A stretch of 64,000 bases of DNA from Flavobacterium sp. N502536 (GCF_025947345.1 NZ_CP110011.1:3720001-3784000); one strand, 5' to 3'; shown: positions 33,505 through 43,821, numbered from the stretch's first letter. Notes: generated by a model from the sequence alone, not told the origin. Numbers and translations: made by a program.

Positions 33505-33521
33505 TTGGCACAAAGATTGAC
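33505..33521 (+). promoter_or_regulatory. Sigma-54-like promoter candidate of dnaK
   Basis: TTGGCACAAAGATTGAC resembles the -24/-12 element (TGGCAC-N5-TTGC). GG at 33507-33508 and the -12 dinucleotide at 33519-33520 have the exact spacing, but GC is GA here. Transcription would start near 33532. No perfect TAnnTTTG box exists before dnaK. Confidence 0.35.
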
Positions 33522-33573
33522 TTATGCCACCTGAGTTATTAAATTAGTATATCAAAAATTAAATATATAAAAA

Positions 33574-35457
33574 ATGGGTAAAATAATCGGAATTGACTTA
33601 GGTACGACGAACTCTTGTGTTTCTGTAATGGAAGGTAACGAAGCAGTTGTTATCCCTAATGCAGAAGGAAAAAGAACTACTCCTTCTATTATCGCTTTTG
33701 TTGAAGGTGGAGAAATTAAAGTAGGTGATCCTGCAAAAAGACAAGCAGTAACGAATCCTACAAAAACGATTGCTTCTATTAAACGTTTTATGGGACACAC
33801 TTTTGCTGAGACTACAAGCGAAGCAAAAAGAGTTTCTTACAAAGTAGTAAAAGGTGACAACAATACTCCACGTGTGGATATTGATGGTCGTTTATATACT
33901 GCTCAGGAATTGTCAGCAATGACTCTTCAAAAAATGAAAAAAACTGCTGAAGACTATTTAGGTCAAACAGTAACTGAAGCAGTTATTACTGTTCCTGCTT
34001 ACTTTAACGATGCTCAACGTCAGGCTACTAAAGAAGCTGGTGAAATTGCTGGTCTTAAAGTTATGCGTATCATCAATGAGCCAACTGCTGCGGCACTTGC
34101 TTACGGATTGGATAAAAAAGGAACAGATCAAAAAATTGCTGTTTACGATTTAGGTGGAGGTACTTTTGATATCTCTGTTCTTGAATTAGGAGACGGTGTA
34201 TTTGAAGTATTGTCTACAAATGGTGATACTCACTTAGGTGGTGATGATTTTGACCACGAAATTATTGACTGGTTGGCTAATGAATTTTTAGCTGAAGAAG
34301 GTATTGATTTACGTTTAGATCCAATGTCATTGCAACGTTTGAAAGAAGCTGCAGAGAAAGCAAAAATTGAATTGTCTTCTTCTTCAGAAACTGAAATCAA
34401 CTTGCCATACGTTACAGCTACGGCTTCAGGACCAAAACACTTAGTTAAAAAATTATCTAGAGCTAAATTTGAGCAATTAACTGATTCATTAGTTAAACGT
34501 TCTATGGAGCCAGTTGCTAAAGCGTTAAAAGATGCAGGTTTATCTACATCTGATATCGACGAAGTAATCCTTGTTGGAGGTTCTACTCGTATGCCAAGAA
34601 TCGCTGACGAAGTAGAGAAATTCTTTGGTAAAAAAGCATCTAAAGGAGTTAATCCTGATGAGGTTGTTGCTATTGGAGCTGCTATTCAAGGTGGAGTTTT
34701 ATCTGGAGATGTAAAAGATGTATTGTTACTTGACGTTACACCTTTATCTTTAGGTATCGAAACTATGGGTGGTGTATTGACTAAATTAATCGAGTCTAAC
34801 ACAACTATTCCAACTAAAAAATCTCAAGTATTCTCTACTGCTGCTGATTCTCAACCATCTGTTGAAATCCACGTATTACAAGGAGAAAGAGCTATGGCAG
34901 CTGATAACAAAACTATCGGTCGTTTCCACTTAGATGGTATTCCACCAGCACCAAGAGGAGTTCCTCAAATCGAGGTTACTTTTGATATTGATGCAAATGG
35001 TATCATCAAAGTTTCTGCAACTGATAAAGGAACTGGAAAATCTCACGATATCCGTATCGAAGCTTCTTCTGGATTAACAGCTGAAGAAATCGAAAAAATG
35101 AAAAAAGATGCTGAAGCTAACGCTGACGCTGACAAAATAGCTAAAGAAAGAGCTGAGAAATTAAACGAAGCTGACAGCATGATTTTCCAAACAGAAAGTC
35201 AATTGAAAGAGTTAGGAAGCAAATTAGCTGACGACCACAAAGTTGCTGTAGAGTACGCTTTAACTGAATTGAGAATGGCTCACCAATCTCAAGACATTCC
35301 AGCTATTCAAACCGCTCTTGACAACATCAATGCAGCTTGGAAAACAGCTACAGAAGCTATGTATGCTCAAGGTGAACAAGGTCAACAAGCAGCTCCACAA
35401 CAAGAGCAATCGCAAGGAGACAATGTTGAAGACGTTGAATTCGAAGAAGTAAAATAA
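33574..35457 (+). CDS. dnaK: Chaperone DnaK (Hsp70)
   Basis: A 627-residue Hsp70 of normal length. The ATPase domain has [36 protein letters not shown] and [10 protein letters not shown]. The substrate domain follows ([14 protein letters not shown], and the long lid). The tail ends in [10 protein letters not shown], the co-chaperone contact of bacterial DnaK. It refolds and holds proteins under stress with DnaJ and GrpE, which are not adjacent here. Codon use is visibly biased, as in highly expressed genes. Upstream lies an unusual box array instead of a standard -7 box. Confidence 0.97.
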   Translation: MGKIIGIDLGTTNSCVSVMEGNEAVVIPNAEGKRTTPSIIAFVEGGEIKVGDPAKRQAVTNPTKTIASIKRFMGHTFAETTSEAKRVSYKVVKGDNNTPRVDIDGRLYTAQELSAMTLQKMKKTAEDYLGQTVTEAVITVPAYFNDAQRQATKEAGEIAGLKVMRIINEPTAAALAYGLDKKGTDQKIAVYDLGGGTFDISVLELGDGVFEVLSTNGDTHLGGDDFDHEIIDWLANEFLAEEGIDLRLDPMSLQRLKEAAEKAKIELSSSSETEINLPYVTATASGPKHLVKKLSRAKFEQLTDSLVKRSMEPVAKALKDAGLSTSDIDEVILVGGSTRMPRIADEVEKFFGKKASKGVNPDEVVAIGAAIQGGVLSGDVKDVLLLDVTPLSLGIETMGGVLTKLIESNTTIPTKKSQVFSTAADSQPSVEIHVLQGERAMAADNKTIGRFHLDGIPPAPRGVPQIEVTFDIDANGIIKVSATDKGTGKSHDIRIEASSGLTAEEIEKMKKDAEANADADKIAKERAEKLNEADSMIFQTESQLKELGSKLADDHKVAVEYALTELRMAHQSQDIPAIQTALDNINAAWKTATEAMYAQGEQGQQAAPQQEQSQGDNVEDVEFEEVK

Positions 35458-35477
35458 TTCTTCTTTAAACGATAATG

Positions 35478-35508
35478 AAACCGGATCAGAAATGATCCGG
35501 TTTTTTTT
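35478..35508 (+). terminator. dnaK terminator
   Basis: The stem AAACCGGATCA / TGATCCGGTTT with a GAAA tetraloop and eight T, 20 bases after the dnaK stop. It has nearly the same sequence as the terminator at 36215-36245. Confidence 0.9.
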
Positions 35509-35517
35509 ATTTTATTT

Positions 35518-35550
35518 AAACCCGACAGGTTTTTAAAACCTGTCGGGTTT
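35518..35550. terminator. Perfect palindrome, second terminator-like hairpin
   Basis: AAACCCGACAGGTTTT and its exact reverse complement around one central T, total 33 bases. It follows the dnaK terminator by nine bases. I recall this palindrome as common in Flavobacterium genomes. Confidence 0.75.
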
Positions 35551-35631
35551 GTTGAATTATTTATGCCGAATGTGGTTTTACGTAAGTTTATTAAGGTTTT
35601 TAGTCTTTAATTTGAAAAAAAATAATTAAAA

Positions 35632-36192
35632 ATGAACCTTAAAATCATGAAGAAAATTCTAGGCATTGGACTATTGTCGTTATCTGTTTTGTTAACCGCT
35701 TGCAGTAGTGATGAAAACGATAAAAATGATAATAATAACGCTGTTTCGGCTACTATTAATGGTGCGGAATGGAATGCAACCAAGATTAACAGCGTAACGT
35801 TAATCAAGGTAAAAAGCGAAAACCAGCAACGTTTCGATATTAATATTCAGGACAATGCCCAAATGTTGTCTTTAGCTTGTGTAAGCGAGCTTACAACTGC
35901 TGATGCAATGCCATTGAAAGCCTATAACTTTATTGAAGATATAGAGGATATGGACGCCCTATTTATTAATACTTATTTAGTTGATGGAAATACGTATACA
36001 GAGCATTTTGTTGAAACCGGAAAACTAACGATAACCTCTATGGATGCTGCCAAAAAAACAGTATCAGGAACTTTTAGCTTTACTTCTAAAAAAGTGGGTA
36101 CACTACAGACTAAAGTAAAAACACCTGAAGTTGTTGAAGTAAAAAATGGAATTTTTACAAACTTATCCTATACTGTAGTAACACAACCATAA
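35632..36192 (+). CDS. Lipoprotein, DUF6252-like
   Basis: A 186-residue lipoprotein with lipobox LLTAC (cysteine 24 from this start) and a following DENDKNDNNN linker. The domain AVSATINGAEWNATKINSV and the late KKTVSGTFSFTSKK pattern resemble the flavobacterial DUF6252 family, whose role is unknown. A second ATG five codons later (35647, MKKILGIGL) would also give a fair signal peptide; I keep the upstream ATG because it follows an A-rich tract. It lies between dnaK and corA with its own terminator. Confidence 0.72.
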   Translation: MNLKIMKKILGIGLLSLSVLLTACSSDENDKNDNNNAVSATINGAEWNATKINSVTLIKVKSENQQRFDINIQDNAQMLSLACVSELTTADAMPLKAYNFIEDIEDMDALFINTYLVDGNTYTEHFVETGKLTITSMDAAKKTVSGTFSFTSKKVGTLQTKVKTPEVVEVKNGIFTNLSYTVVTQP

Positions 36193-36214
36193 ATAAAAGT
36201 AATTTATAAGGAAG

Positions 36215-36245
36215 AAACCGGGTCAGAAATGATTCGGTTTTTTTT
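36215..36245 (+). terminator. Terminator of the DUF6252-like gene
   Basis: An 11-bp stem (AAACCGGGTCA / TGATTCGGTTT, two G-U pairs) with a GAAA tetraloop and at least eight T, a sister of the dnaK terminator. Confidence 0.88.
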
Positions 36246-36369
36246 ATGGTTGAAATTATGACGGAGAAGCGTTGTAGTAGGCCCATTTTAATGGATTCTC
36301 CTCAAAATGACATTTGTCATTTCCCATTCAGATTCTTTTTCGTAATATTACTTTGTAAATCATTTTTGA

Positions 36370-37443
36370 ATGAGAAAGATAAAATACAAGAAAGGTAGGA
36401 AGTTGCAACATACAAGTCTGGAGTACACAGGCACGCATAAAGATCATGAAACAGAAATGCAGCTTTTTGTTTATAATGAGACTGATATTGTCGAGTACGA
36501 GAAGTTTACGGTTTTGGCCTTAAATTCCTGTTTTGATTATACTAAAAATAATTGGTTGAATATTCACGGATTAAATGACATCGGTCTTATTAAAACAATA
36601 GGAGATCATTTTAAAGTAGATGATTTTTTACTGGCTGATATTTTAAATACGACTAAAAGAACCAAATTGGAGGAACAAAAAGATGTTTTGTTTTTCAACA
36701 TAAAATCGTTGTTGCCTTCAGAATACTCAGATGGTCTTAAGGTAGAACAGCTCAGTTTTATATTAAAAGACGGCATTTTGATTTCTTTTCAGGAAAAAAG
36801 GAGTGACTTCTTTACACACGTACGTGAACGTCTGCGCACTCATGCCGGAATCGTAAGATCTAAAAAGGTAGATTATTTGCTTTATTTATTGCTCGATGCT
36901 GTAATGGAAAACTTTTACATTACGATCGAAGATGAAGAAGATAATATTGAAGAGCTTATCGATTTAACAAAGAAAGGAGCAGACCCAATTATTTTGGAAA
37001 AAATTGAAAATCACCGTGATAACTTTAATTTTTTGAAGCGTTCGATTACCCCGCTTCGGGATTCGCTTTTTTATTTAAAAACCATTAAAGATGACGATGA
37101 AAATAATGGTCTGATACAGAAAGAAACCTTTAACTTTTTCATCAGACTACACCAAAAAAGTTTAGAGCTTCTGGAGCAGATAGAATCTGATATGAGCTCA
37201 TTGGAAAGCGCTTCCAATTTCTATTTTTCAGAACAGAGCCGAAAAATGAACGAGATCATGAAAACCCTGACCATTATTTCGGCCATATTTATTCCACTTA
37301 CCTTTATTGTTGGGGTATACGGAATGAATTTCGAATACATGCCCGAACTAAAAGAAAGAAACGGCTATTTTATTGTGATGGGATGCATGTTTATATTGGT
37401 AATAGGTCTGATCATTTATTTCAAAAAAAGACGCTGGTTTTAA
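36370..37443 (+). CDS. corA: CorA-family magnesium/cobalt transporter
   Basis: A 357-residue transporter. The N-terminal cytoplasmic funnel fills residues 1-290. Two membrane helices at the end (about 298-318 and 330-350) flank the signature YGMNFEYMPEL. The GMN loop is the selectivity filter of the pentameric channel. The last residues (FKKRRWF) match the basic CorA end. The start is the only ATG that fits. A weak -7 box may lie 30 bases upstream. Confidence 0.92.
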   Translation: MRKIKYKKGRKLQHTSLEYTGTHKDHETEMQLFVYNETDIVEYEKFTVLALNSCFDYTKNNWLNIHGLNDIGLIKTIGDHFKVDDFLLADILNTTKRTKLEEQKDVLFFNIKSLLPSEYSDGLKVEQLSFILKDGILISFQEKRSDFFTHVRERLRTHAGIVRSKKVDYLLYLLLDAVMENFYITIEDEEDNIEELIDLTKKGADPIILEKIENHRDNFNFLKRSITPLRDSLFYLKTIKDDDENNGLIQKETFNFFIRLHQKSLELLEQIESDMSSLESASNFYFSEQSRKMNEIMKTLTIISAIFIPLTFIVGVYGMNFEYMPELKERNGYFIVMGCMFILVIGLIIYFKKRRWF

Positions 37444-37505
37444 CGTTTATTTCTCTATTTAAAATACGATTATATACGACATTTGTTGAGTTTAAAACAT
37501 AAATT

Positions 37506-39599
37506 ATGAGTAAAGCAATATATATAGCTACAAGCGATCAGAATAGCGGAAAATCAATTGTAACACTTGGTTTGATGAGTATTTTGATTGGTAAAACGGC
37601 CAAAGTGGGTTATTTTAGACCTATTGTTGAGGATTTTGTGGATGGAGAGTTAGACAATCACATCGAGACCGTGCTGTCGCATTTTAATCTTGATATTAAA
37701 TTTGAAGACGCCTTTGCCATCACCAAAAGCAAATTAATCAAGAAAAAAAACAAAGGAAAAATAGGAGAGGTTCTGGACCTTATTATCGAAAAATATAAAA
37801 AACTTGAAGAGCGTTTTGATTTTGTTCTGGTAGAAGGAACAAGTTTTACTGGAGAGGGAACTTCAATCGAACTGGATTTGAATGTTTTAATTGCCAAAAA
37901 CCTCGGGATTCCGACCATCATTATCGGATCGGGAGTAGGTAAAACGCTGGAAGAATTAGTAGACAGTTTGTATTTGGTTTACGATTCTTTTAAAGTAAAA
38001 GAAGTTGAGGTATTATCGGTCATCGCCAATAAAGTACAGCCCGAAAACATCGAACTGGTGACACAGGGATTGCAAAAAAGCTTACCGGCCAATGTACTCA
38101 TTAATACCATCCCGTTGATTTCAAGTTTGAACAATCCGACAATGCAGGAAATTGTCAACCAGCTTGATGCCAAAGTATTGTTTGGTGGCGCTTACTTAAA
38201 CAATGAAATTGGACATTTTAGCGTTGGGGCAATGCAATTGCACAACTATTTGGTACATCTGCATGATAATGCACTGGTGATCACGCCAGGGGACCGTTCA
38301 GATATTATCTTAGGGGCTTTACAGGCCAATGAATCGGCCAATTATCCAACAATATCGGGAATTATCCTAACTGGAAATATCGTTCCGGAAGAAAGCATTC
38401 TCAAACTTATTGAAGGACTTTCGGCTGTAGTACCGATTATTGCCGTTGATGGTGGAACTTACGGGATCACCAACCGAATTGGATCGATCAGATCAGAGAT
38501 TTACGCCAATAATACCCATAAAATAGAAACTTCGATCAGCACATTCGAAAAGTATGTTGCTATGGATGAGCTGTCTGAAAGATTAATCACCTTTCAAGCA
38601 GAAGGAATGACGCCAAAAATGTTTCAGTACAACATGGTAAAAAGAGCCAGACAGCACCGAAAACATATCGTTTTACCGGAAGGAAATGACGAGAGAATCA
38701 TCATTGCAGCCTCAAGATTACTCGCTATGGATGTGGTCGATATTACCATTATCGGCGATAAAAAACAGATTGAAAGCAAAGTTAATGAACTCGGAATTAC
38801 ACTGGATTTTTCAAAGATCACCGTCATCAACCCAATAGAGTCAGAACTTTATGAGGATTATGCCAACACCTATTATGAACTGCGAAAAGCCAAGAATATA
38901 AGTATTACCACGGCAAGGGATTTAATGGAAGACGTTTCGTATTTTGGAACCATGATGGTATACAAAGGCCACGCTGACGGAATGGTTTCGGGCGCTGCAC
39001 ATACTACGCAACATACCATTTTACCTGCTTTGCAATTCATTAAAACAAAACCGAACTCCTCGGTAGTTTCGTCCGTGTTTTTTATGTGTTTAGAAGACAG
39101 AGTTTCGGTTTTTGGAGACTGTGCCATCAATCCAAATCCAACGGCGGAACAATTGGCAGAAATTGCCATTTCGTCGGCAGAATCAAGCTCAGCTTTCGGA
39201 ATTGAACCTAAGATTGCCATGCTTTCCTATTCTTCCGGAGCATCCGGAAAAGGAGATGAGGTAGATAAAGTAAGAGCCGCAACCGAAATTGTAAAACAAA
39301 AACGTCCCGATTTAAAGATAGAAGGGCCAATTCAGTATGACGCCGCTGTCGATCGTGCTGTTGGAAAAAGCAAAATGCCCGATTCTGAAGTAGCAGGGCA
39401 GGCGAGTGTTCTTATTTTCCCGGATCTGAATACAGGAAATAATACCTATAAAGCAGTACAGCGTGAAACCGGAGCTTTGGCTATCGGTCCAATGTTACAG
39501 GGATTGAACAAACCAGTAAACGATTTAAGCCGTGGTTGTACCGTTGATGATATCATCAATACCGTTGTAATTACGGCCATTCAGGCGCAAGGACTTTAA
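37506..39599 (+). CDS. pta: Phosphate acetyltransferase, long form
   Basis: A 697-residue enzyme that interconverts acetyl-CoA and acetyl phosphate. Residues 1-345 form the P-loop/DRTGG N-terminal regulatory domain (early SDQNSGKS in place of a full Walker A, VLVEGTSFTG, then a DRTGG-type region). Residues 370-697 form the PTA catalytic domain (LPEGNDERIIIAA, YFGTMMVYKGHADGMVSGA, SSGASGKGDE). Together with ackA, 191 bases downstream, it makes acetate and ATP from acetyl-CoA. The gap between them is filled with repeat words, so co-transcription is likely but not tight. Confidence 0.95.
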   Translation: MSKAIYIATSDQNSGKSIVTLGLMSILIGKTAKVGYFRPIVEDFVDGELDNHIETVLSHFNLDIKFEDAFAITKSKLIKKKNKGKIGEVLDLIIEKYKKLEERFDFVLVEGTSFTGEGTSIELDLNVLIAKNLGIPTIIIGSGVGKTLEELVDSLYLVYDSFKVKEVEVLSVIANKVQPENIELVTQGLQKSLPANVLINTIPLISSLNNPTMQEIVNQLDAKVLFGGAYLNNEIGHFSVGAMQLHNYLVHLHDNALVITPGDRSDIILGALQANESANYPTISGIILTGNIVPEESILKLIEGLSAVVPIIAVDGGTYGITNRIGSIRSEIYANNTHKIETSISTFEKYVAMDELSERLITFQAEGMTPKMFQYNMVKRARQHRKHIVLPEGNDERIIIAASRLLAMDVVDITIIGDKKQIESKVNELGITLDFSKITVINPIESELYEDYANTYYELRKAKNISITTARDLMEDVSYFGTMMVYKGHADGMVSGAAHTTQHTILPALQFIKTKPNSSVVSSVFFMCLEDRVSVFGDCAINPNPTAEQLAEIAISSAESSSAFGIEPKIAMLSYSSGASGKGDEVDKVRAATEIVKQKRPDLKIEGPIQYDAAVDRAVGKSKMPDSEVAGQASVLIFPDLNTGNNTYKAVQRETGALAIGPMLQGLNKPVNDLSRGCTVDDIINTVVITAIQAQGL

Positions 39600-39645
39600 T
39601 TAATTGTTAATTATGCATTTTGCGGTATGAGGTACTCAAAAAATC

Positions 39646-39786
39646 CGTTTTATCCGTGTCTTCGCGATAGCGAATCCGTTTTACCAGCGTAAAAAAATAA
39701 TCGTTTCAGCGTTAGGTCATACAACCTGAAACCTGAAACAAAAAAACAATAAAAAACTTAGAGACTCAGTCCCTTAGAATCTTAAA
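39646..39786. repeat. Mixed repeat words between pta and ackA
   Basis: An ATCCGTTTTATCC word pair with an interposed TTCGCGATAGCGAA hairpin (39646-39675), then family A words (39723-39740), then family B words (39757-39786). Confidence 0.6.
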
Positions 39787-39790
39787 AATA

Positions 39791-40975
39791 ATGAAAATAC
39801 TAATAATAAACTCAGGAAGTTCGTCAATCAAATATCAATTAATGGTCATGCCTACCAACGAAGTAATTTGTACCGGTATGATTGACAGAATTGGTTTAGA
39901 AACTTCAAATGTGATCTTTAAAACGGCAACTAACACTATCGAAGAAACCTTTCCGATTGCCAATCATAAAATAGGTTTGCAAAAAGTAGCCAATATGCTT
40001 TTAGATGCCGACAAAGGAGTGATAAAATCGACTTCAGAAATTGCCGCAGTGGGCCATCGCGTGGTACACGGAGGAAGTGCTTTTAGCGATACAGTAAAGA
40101 TTGACGAGAAGGTGAAATTAAAAATCAAAGAACTTTTCGAACTGGCACCGCTTCACAATCCTGCTAATTTGGAGGGAATTAATGTGGCCGAAGAGATCTT
40201 TAGTTCAGCAGAGCAAATTGCGGTTTTTGATACTGCTTTTCATCAAACAATGCCCGAATTGGCTTATAAATACGCCATCCCAAATTACCTTTTAACAGAA
40301 CATAAAGTACGTGTTTATGGTTTTCACGGAACCAGTCATAAGTACGTATCTGAAAAAGCGATTGCTCACTTAGAAAAGAACGCTAAAATAATTACCATTC
40401 ACCTCGGAAATGGCTGTAGCATGACCGCCATTAAAGACGGCAAGAGCATCGATCATACTATGGGGTTTTCGCCTTCAAACGGTCTTATAATGGGAACCCG
40501 CTCCGGAGATATTGACCAGTCCGTTATTTTTTATATGGTTAAAAACCTGGGGTATACAGCCGATGAAGTAAATTCTATTTTACTGAAACAAAGCGGTATG
40601 CTTGGACTTACAGGCTACAGTGATTTGCGTGACATTGAAGCAGAAGCTGAAAAAGGAAACAAAGATTGTATACTGGCATTGCAAATGAATGCCTACCGAA
40701 TCAGAAAAACGATTGGTTCGTATGCGGCAGCTCTAAACGGTTTGGATGCTATTATTTTTACCGCCGGAATTGGGGAGAACTCCTCTTATGTGCGTAAACT
40801 CGTTTGTACCGATATGGATTATTTTGGAATTGAACTGGATGAGGAGAAGAATCAGATTCGTTCTAAAGAAATCAGAGAAATCAGTACACCAAATTCAAAA
40901 GCAAAAGTTTTGGTGGTACCAACGGATGAGGAATATGAAATTGCCAATCAGGTTTACCAGTTGCTTCAAAGCTAA
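39791..40975 (+). CDS. ackA: Acetate kinase
   Basis: A 394-residue ASKHA-fold kinase that makes ATP and acetate from acetyl phosphate. Motifs: INSGSSSIKYQL (about 5-16), VGHRVVHGG (about 86-94), FDTAFHQTMP (about 145-154), GFHGTSHKYV and HLGNGCSM, and TMGFSPSNGLIMGTRSGDID. Length is normal. A good terminator follows. Confidence 0.96.
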   Translation: MKILIINSGSSSIKYQLMVMPTNEVICTGMIDRIGLETSNVIFKTATNTIEETFPIANHKIGLQKVANMLLDADKGVIKSTSEIAAVGHRVVHGGSAFSDTVKIDEKVKLKIKELFELAPLHNPANLEGINVAEEIFSSAEQIAVFDTAFHQTMPELAYKYAIPNYLLTEHKVRVYGFHGTSHKYVSEKAIAHLEKNAKIITIHLGNGCSMTAIKDGKSIDHTMGFSPSNGLIMGTRSGDIDQSVIFYMVKNLGYTADEVNSILLKQSGMLGLTGYSDLRDIEAEAEKGNKDCILALQMNAYRIRKTIGSYAAALNGLDAIIFTAGIGENSSYVRKLVCTDMDYFGIELDEEKNQIRSKEIREISTPNSKAKVLVVPTDEEYEIANQVYQLLQS

Positions 40976-40997
40976 AACTGGCCCATATTATAAAAGG

Positions 40998-41024
40998 AAG
41001 CTTCTCATTTGGGAAGCTTTTTTT
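40998..41024 (+). terminator. Terminator of ackA
   Basis: AAGCTTCTC/GGGAAGCTT (8-9 bp with one G-T) and a T run, 23 bases after the stop. Confidence 0.82.
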
Positions 41025-41050
41025 ATGCTTTCAGATTAAATATTTGTCTG

Positions 41051-41058
41051 TATCTTTG
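41051..41058 (+). promoter_or_regulatory. Candidate -7 box of the PUL regulator
   Basis: TATCTTTG, a perfect TAnnTTTG, 18 bases before the TTG at 41077. It supports TTG 41077 as the start, since the longer frame from 41044 would begin before this box. Confidence 0.5.
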
Positions 41059-41076
41059 GCTATAAATCATACTATT

Positions 41077-43821
41077 TTGAAATCGATACTTCTTAAAGCT
41101 ATATTTTTCTTTTTCATTGCTTTTCAAATCCAGGCACAAGAATTACTCCCTTTCGTAGAAAATTACAACAAATCAGATTATCAGGGCGACAATCAAATCT
41201 GGAACGTTGTTCAGGGAAATGATGATGCGATGTATTTTGCCAACAACCATTATTTATTGCGTTACGATGGTGTAATCTGGGAAAAATACACCCTTCCCAA
41301 TAAAACAATCATCCGTTCGATCATGATCGAAGGAGATAAAATCTATTCAGGTTCTTATAAAGAATTTGGGTATTGGTACCGAAAAGACGGAAAGATGCAC
41401 TATGTATCGATCACCAGGAAACTGCGATTGTTTGATGAAAAAGACAACGAAGAGATCTGGAAAATCTTTAAATTTAACGGTTCTGTTTATTTCCAGTCTT
41501 TTAACGATGTTTTTATTTATAACGGAAAACACATTCAGAAAATCAAATTTCCTTTTTTGATATCCTACTGTTTTGTAGTCGATAATAATGTGTATGTGGC
41601 CTCTGTTGAAAAAGGTCTTTTTCGCATGGACGGTTCGAGAATCGCCAATCCGAAAGGCTGGAACATTTTAAAAAAGACGGTAGTTCATGCCATCGAAAAA
41701 TACAAAAACGAAACGTTTATTTTTACGCAGAAAAAAGGAATCTTTATTGTAGAAAAAGGAGGTTTAAAACCCTGGAACAATCCTTTAAATGAAATCCTAA
41801 AATCGGCAACAATCAATGTGGCCAAGTTCATTAAAGGAAATAAACTGGTAGTAGGAACCGGGAACAGAGGCGTATTTATCTATGACTTTCAGACCGACAC
41901 CTATAAAAACATCAACAGGAACAATGTCTTAATGAACAATTCGGTCTTAAGCATTGGTTTTGACAAAGAGAACGATTTATGGCTAGGTTTGGACAATGGT
42001 ATTACCCATGTAGAGATCAATTCTCCCATTTCCTTCTTTTATGATAATTCGGGTCTGCTGGGGTCTGTTTATTCCGTTGCGGCTATCGACAAAGGGTATT
42101 TGATTGCTTCAAATCATGGGGTTTTCGAATTTGTATCAGGCAAATTTAAGATGTTGCCCAATACACAGGGACAAGCCTGGAATATTACTAAAATCGGTAC
42201 AAAATATATCATTGGTCATAATGACGGAACCTTTTGTTACGAAAATGGCTCGTTGGTTCGAATCAACAATATAAGCGGTGGATGGAATTTAACCAAAAGC
42301 GGCATCAATACTACTTATTTTCAATCTACTTACAGCGGAGTTGTGGTGTATGATGATATTTCAAAACCTACGCAGAGGAGGATTATTAACGATCTTTCAA
42401 AACCTATAAAATATGTGGCGCAGAATCAAAAGAATGAAATCTGGGCTGCCGACAATTACCGCGGATTGTATCGCGTACTGTATGATGATGACTATAAGAC
42501 CAAAAAAGTCGAGAACATCACCCAGCAGAGTAAAATTAAAAATGATTTTGGTGTAAAGATTTTTGAGTTTAGAAATGAGATTCTTTTTCTCATAAATAAT
42601 GTGTGGTACACCTACAACTCGATTAGTGCAAGTTTGGAAGAAAACGAGCTATTCAATTCTAATTTTAAAAAGATAAGCGATGTCGTTTCGATCGACGAAG
42701 ACCACTTTATTGTGCTTCAGGATGGCATTTTGTATCATATTTATGCAAAAGGAAATAAATTTATCTGGAACATTATTCAGGAGAAATATTACAAAGGCAC
42801 ACTGATCAATGATAATCTGAGGATATTTAAAACGCAGAACCATTATTTACTCAACCTTGATGACGGATTTATTTCGCTTCAGCTGACTTACGAAAACAAG
42901 CAAAATTCGAATGTTAAGATAGAAGCTTTTAATGACGGAAATCTGGTACCAAACGATTCTAAAATCAAATACAATACGGAGATAAAAATAAATGTAATCT
43001 CAGGGATTTACGGTGCGAGCAAGCCTAATTTATTTTACAAAATTAATAAGGGCAATGATTTTTTACCAATTTCTGATGGGCTGGTGGTATTGAACAATTT
43101 AAGCAGTGGCAATCATGCTATTGTGGTTTACAAACACGATGGAGCGAGCTACGAAAAAGTAACCAGTTTTGATTTCAAAGTGGCAGAGCCCTGGTATTTT
43201 TCATTCTGGATGATCTTGCTGTACCTGTTGGTAGTGGGAGCTGTTTTGTTCATCTATTACAAATGGAACAAGCTGCGCTACATGCAAAAACTGAAATTAC
43301 AGGCCGAAGAATTAAAACATCAGCGTGAAATTCTGGAAATGGAATTAAAAGCAGAGAACGAACTGAATCTTCAGGAATACGAAAAACACATTCTGGAATT
43401 GGAACTACAAACCAAATCTTCTGAAGTTGCCGGGAAATCATTGTCGATTGCCAAGCAAAGTGAAATGATCGATAACATTCAGAACATTCTGAACTCCGAA
43501 AAAGACTTCAATAAACTTAAAAGCGAAATCAAAAAGGCAATCAAGATCAATGAGGTAAACAAACACGAGTGGGAAATTTTTGAAACCAACCTGAATCAGA
43601 TCCACAATGAGTTTATCATTAATCTTTCTAAGAAATATCCAAGCTTAACGCCAAAAGATATTAAACTGTGTATTTACCTTAAAATGAATCTTTCGTCAAA
43701 GGAAATTGCCCCTATGATGAACATCTCTTTTAGAGGGGTAGAACTGCACCGATACCGTCTAAGAAAGAAGTTAGGGCTTACACAGGATGAAAACCTCTCA
43801 AAATTTTTATTAAGTCTGTAA
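41077..43821 (+). CDS. Two-component-type propeller sensor with LuxR-like HTH (PUL regulator)
   Basis: A 914-residue single-chain regulator starting at TTG. Signal peptide MKSILLKAIFFFFIAFQIQAQ. A periplasmic beta-propeller follows (about 25-610) with repeats such as NDLWLGLDNGI and NEIWAADNYRGLYRV, then a Y_Y_Y-like Ig domain (about 620-700), one membrane helix (FWMILLYLLVVGAVLFIYYKW, about 708-728), a coiled coil (about 735-790) and a C-terminal LuxR-type HTH (LTPKDIKLCIYLKMNLSSKEI... ending RYRLRKKLGL). Unlike hybrid two-component sensors it has no kinase domain, so ligand binding must act directly on the HTH through the membrane. It stands 244 bases before susC, its likely target. Confidence 0.87.
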   Translation: MKSILLKAIFFFFIAFQIQAQELLPFVENYNKSDYQGDNQIWNVVQGNDDAMYFANNHYLLRYDGVIWEKYTLPNKTIIRSIMIEGDKIYSGSYKEFGYWYRKDGKMHYVSITRKLRLFDEKDNEEIWKIFKFNGSVYFQSFNDVFIYNGKHIQKIKFPFLISYCFVVDNNVYVASVEKGLFRMDGSRIANPKGWNILKKTVVHAIEKYKNETFIFTQKKGIFIVEKGGLKPWNNPLNEILKSATINVAKFIKGNKLVVGTGNRGVFIYDFQTDTYKNINRNNVLMNNSVLSIGFDKENDLWLGLDNGITHVEINSPISFFYDNSGLLGSVYSVAAIDKGYLIASNHGVFEFVSGKFKMLPNTQGQAWNITKIGTKYIIGHNDGTFCYENGSLVRINNISGGWNLTKSGINTTYFQSTYSGVVVYDDISKPTQRRIINDLSKPIKYVAQNQKNEIWAADNYRGLYRVLYDDDYKTKKVENITQQSKIKNDFGVKIFEFRNEILFLINNVWYTYNSISASLEENELFNSNFKKISDVVSIDEDHFIVLQDGILYHIYAKGNKFIWNIIQEKYYKGTLINDNLRIFKTQNHYLLNLDDGFISLQLTYENKQNSNVKIEAFNDGNLVPNDSKIKYNTEIKINVISGIYGASKPNLFYKINKGNDFLPISDGLVVLNNLSSGNHAIVVYKHDGASYEKVTSFDFKVAEPWYFSFWMILLYLLVVGAVLFIYYKWNKLRYMQKLKLQAEELKHQREILEMELKAENELNLQEYEKHILELELQTKSSEVAGKSLSIAKQSEMIDNIQNILNSEKDFNKLKSEIKKAIKINEVNKHEWEIFETNLNQIHNEFIINLSKKYPSLTPKDIKLCIYLKMNLSSKEIAPMMNISFRGVELHRYRLRKKLGLTQDENLSKFLLSL

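Noticed and set aside
35518..35550. An attachment site or transposon end
   Set aside because: It is a single loopless palindrome behind a terminator, with no matching partner copy or transposase gene in the window.
41044..41076. Longer start of the PUL regulator
   Set aside because: It would begin before the -7 box TATCTTTG, and the sequence before MKSILLK spoils the signal peptide.
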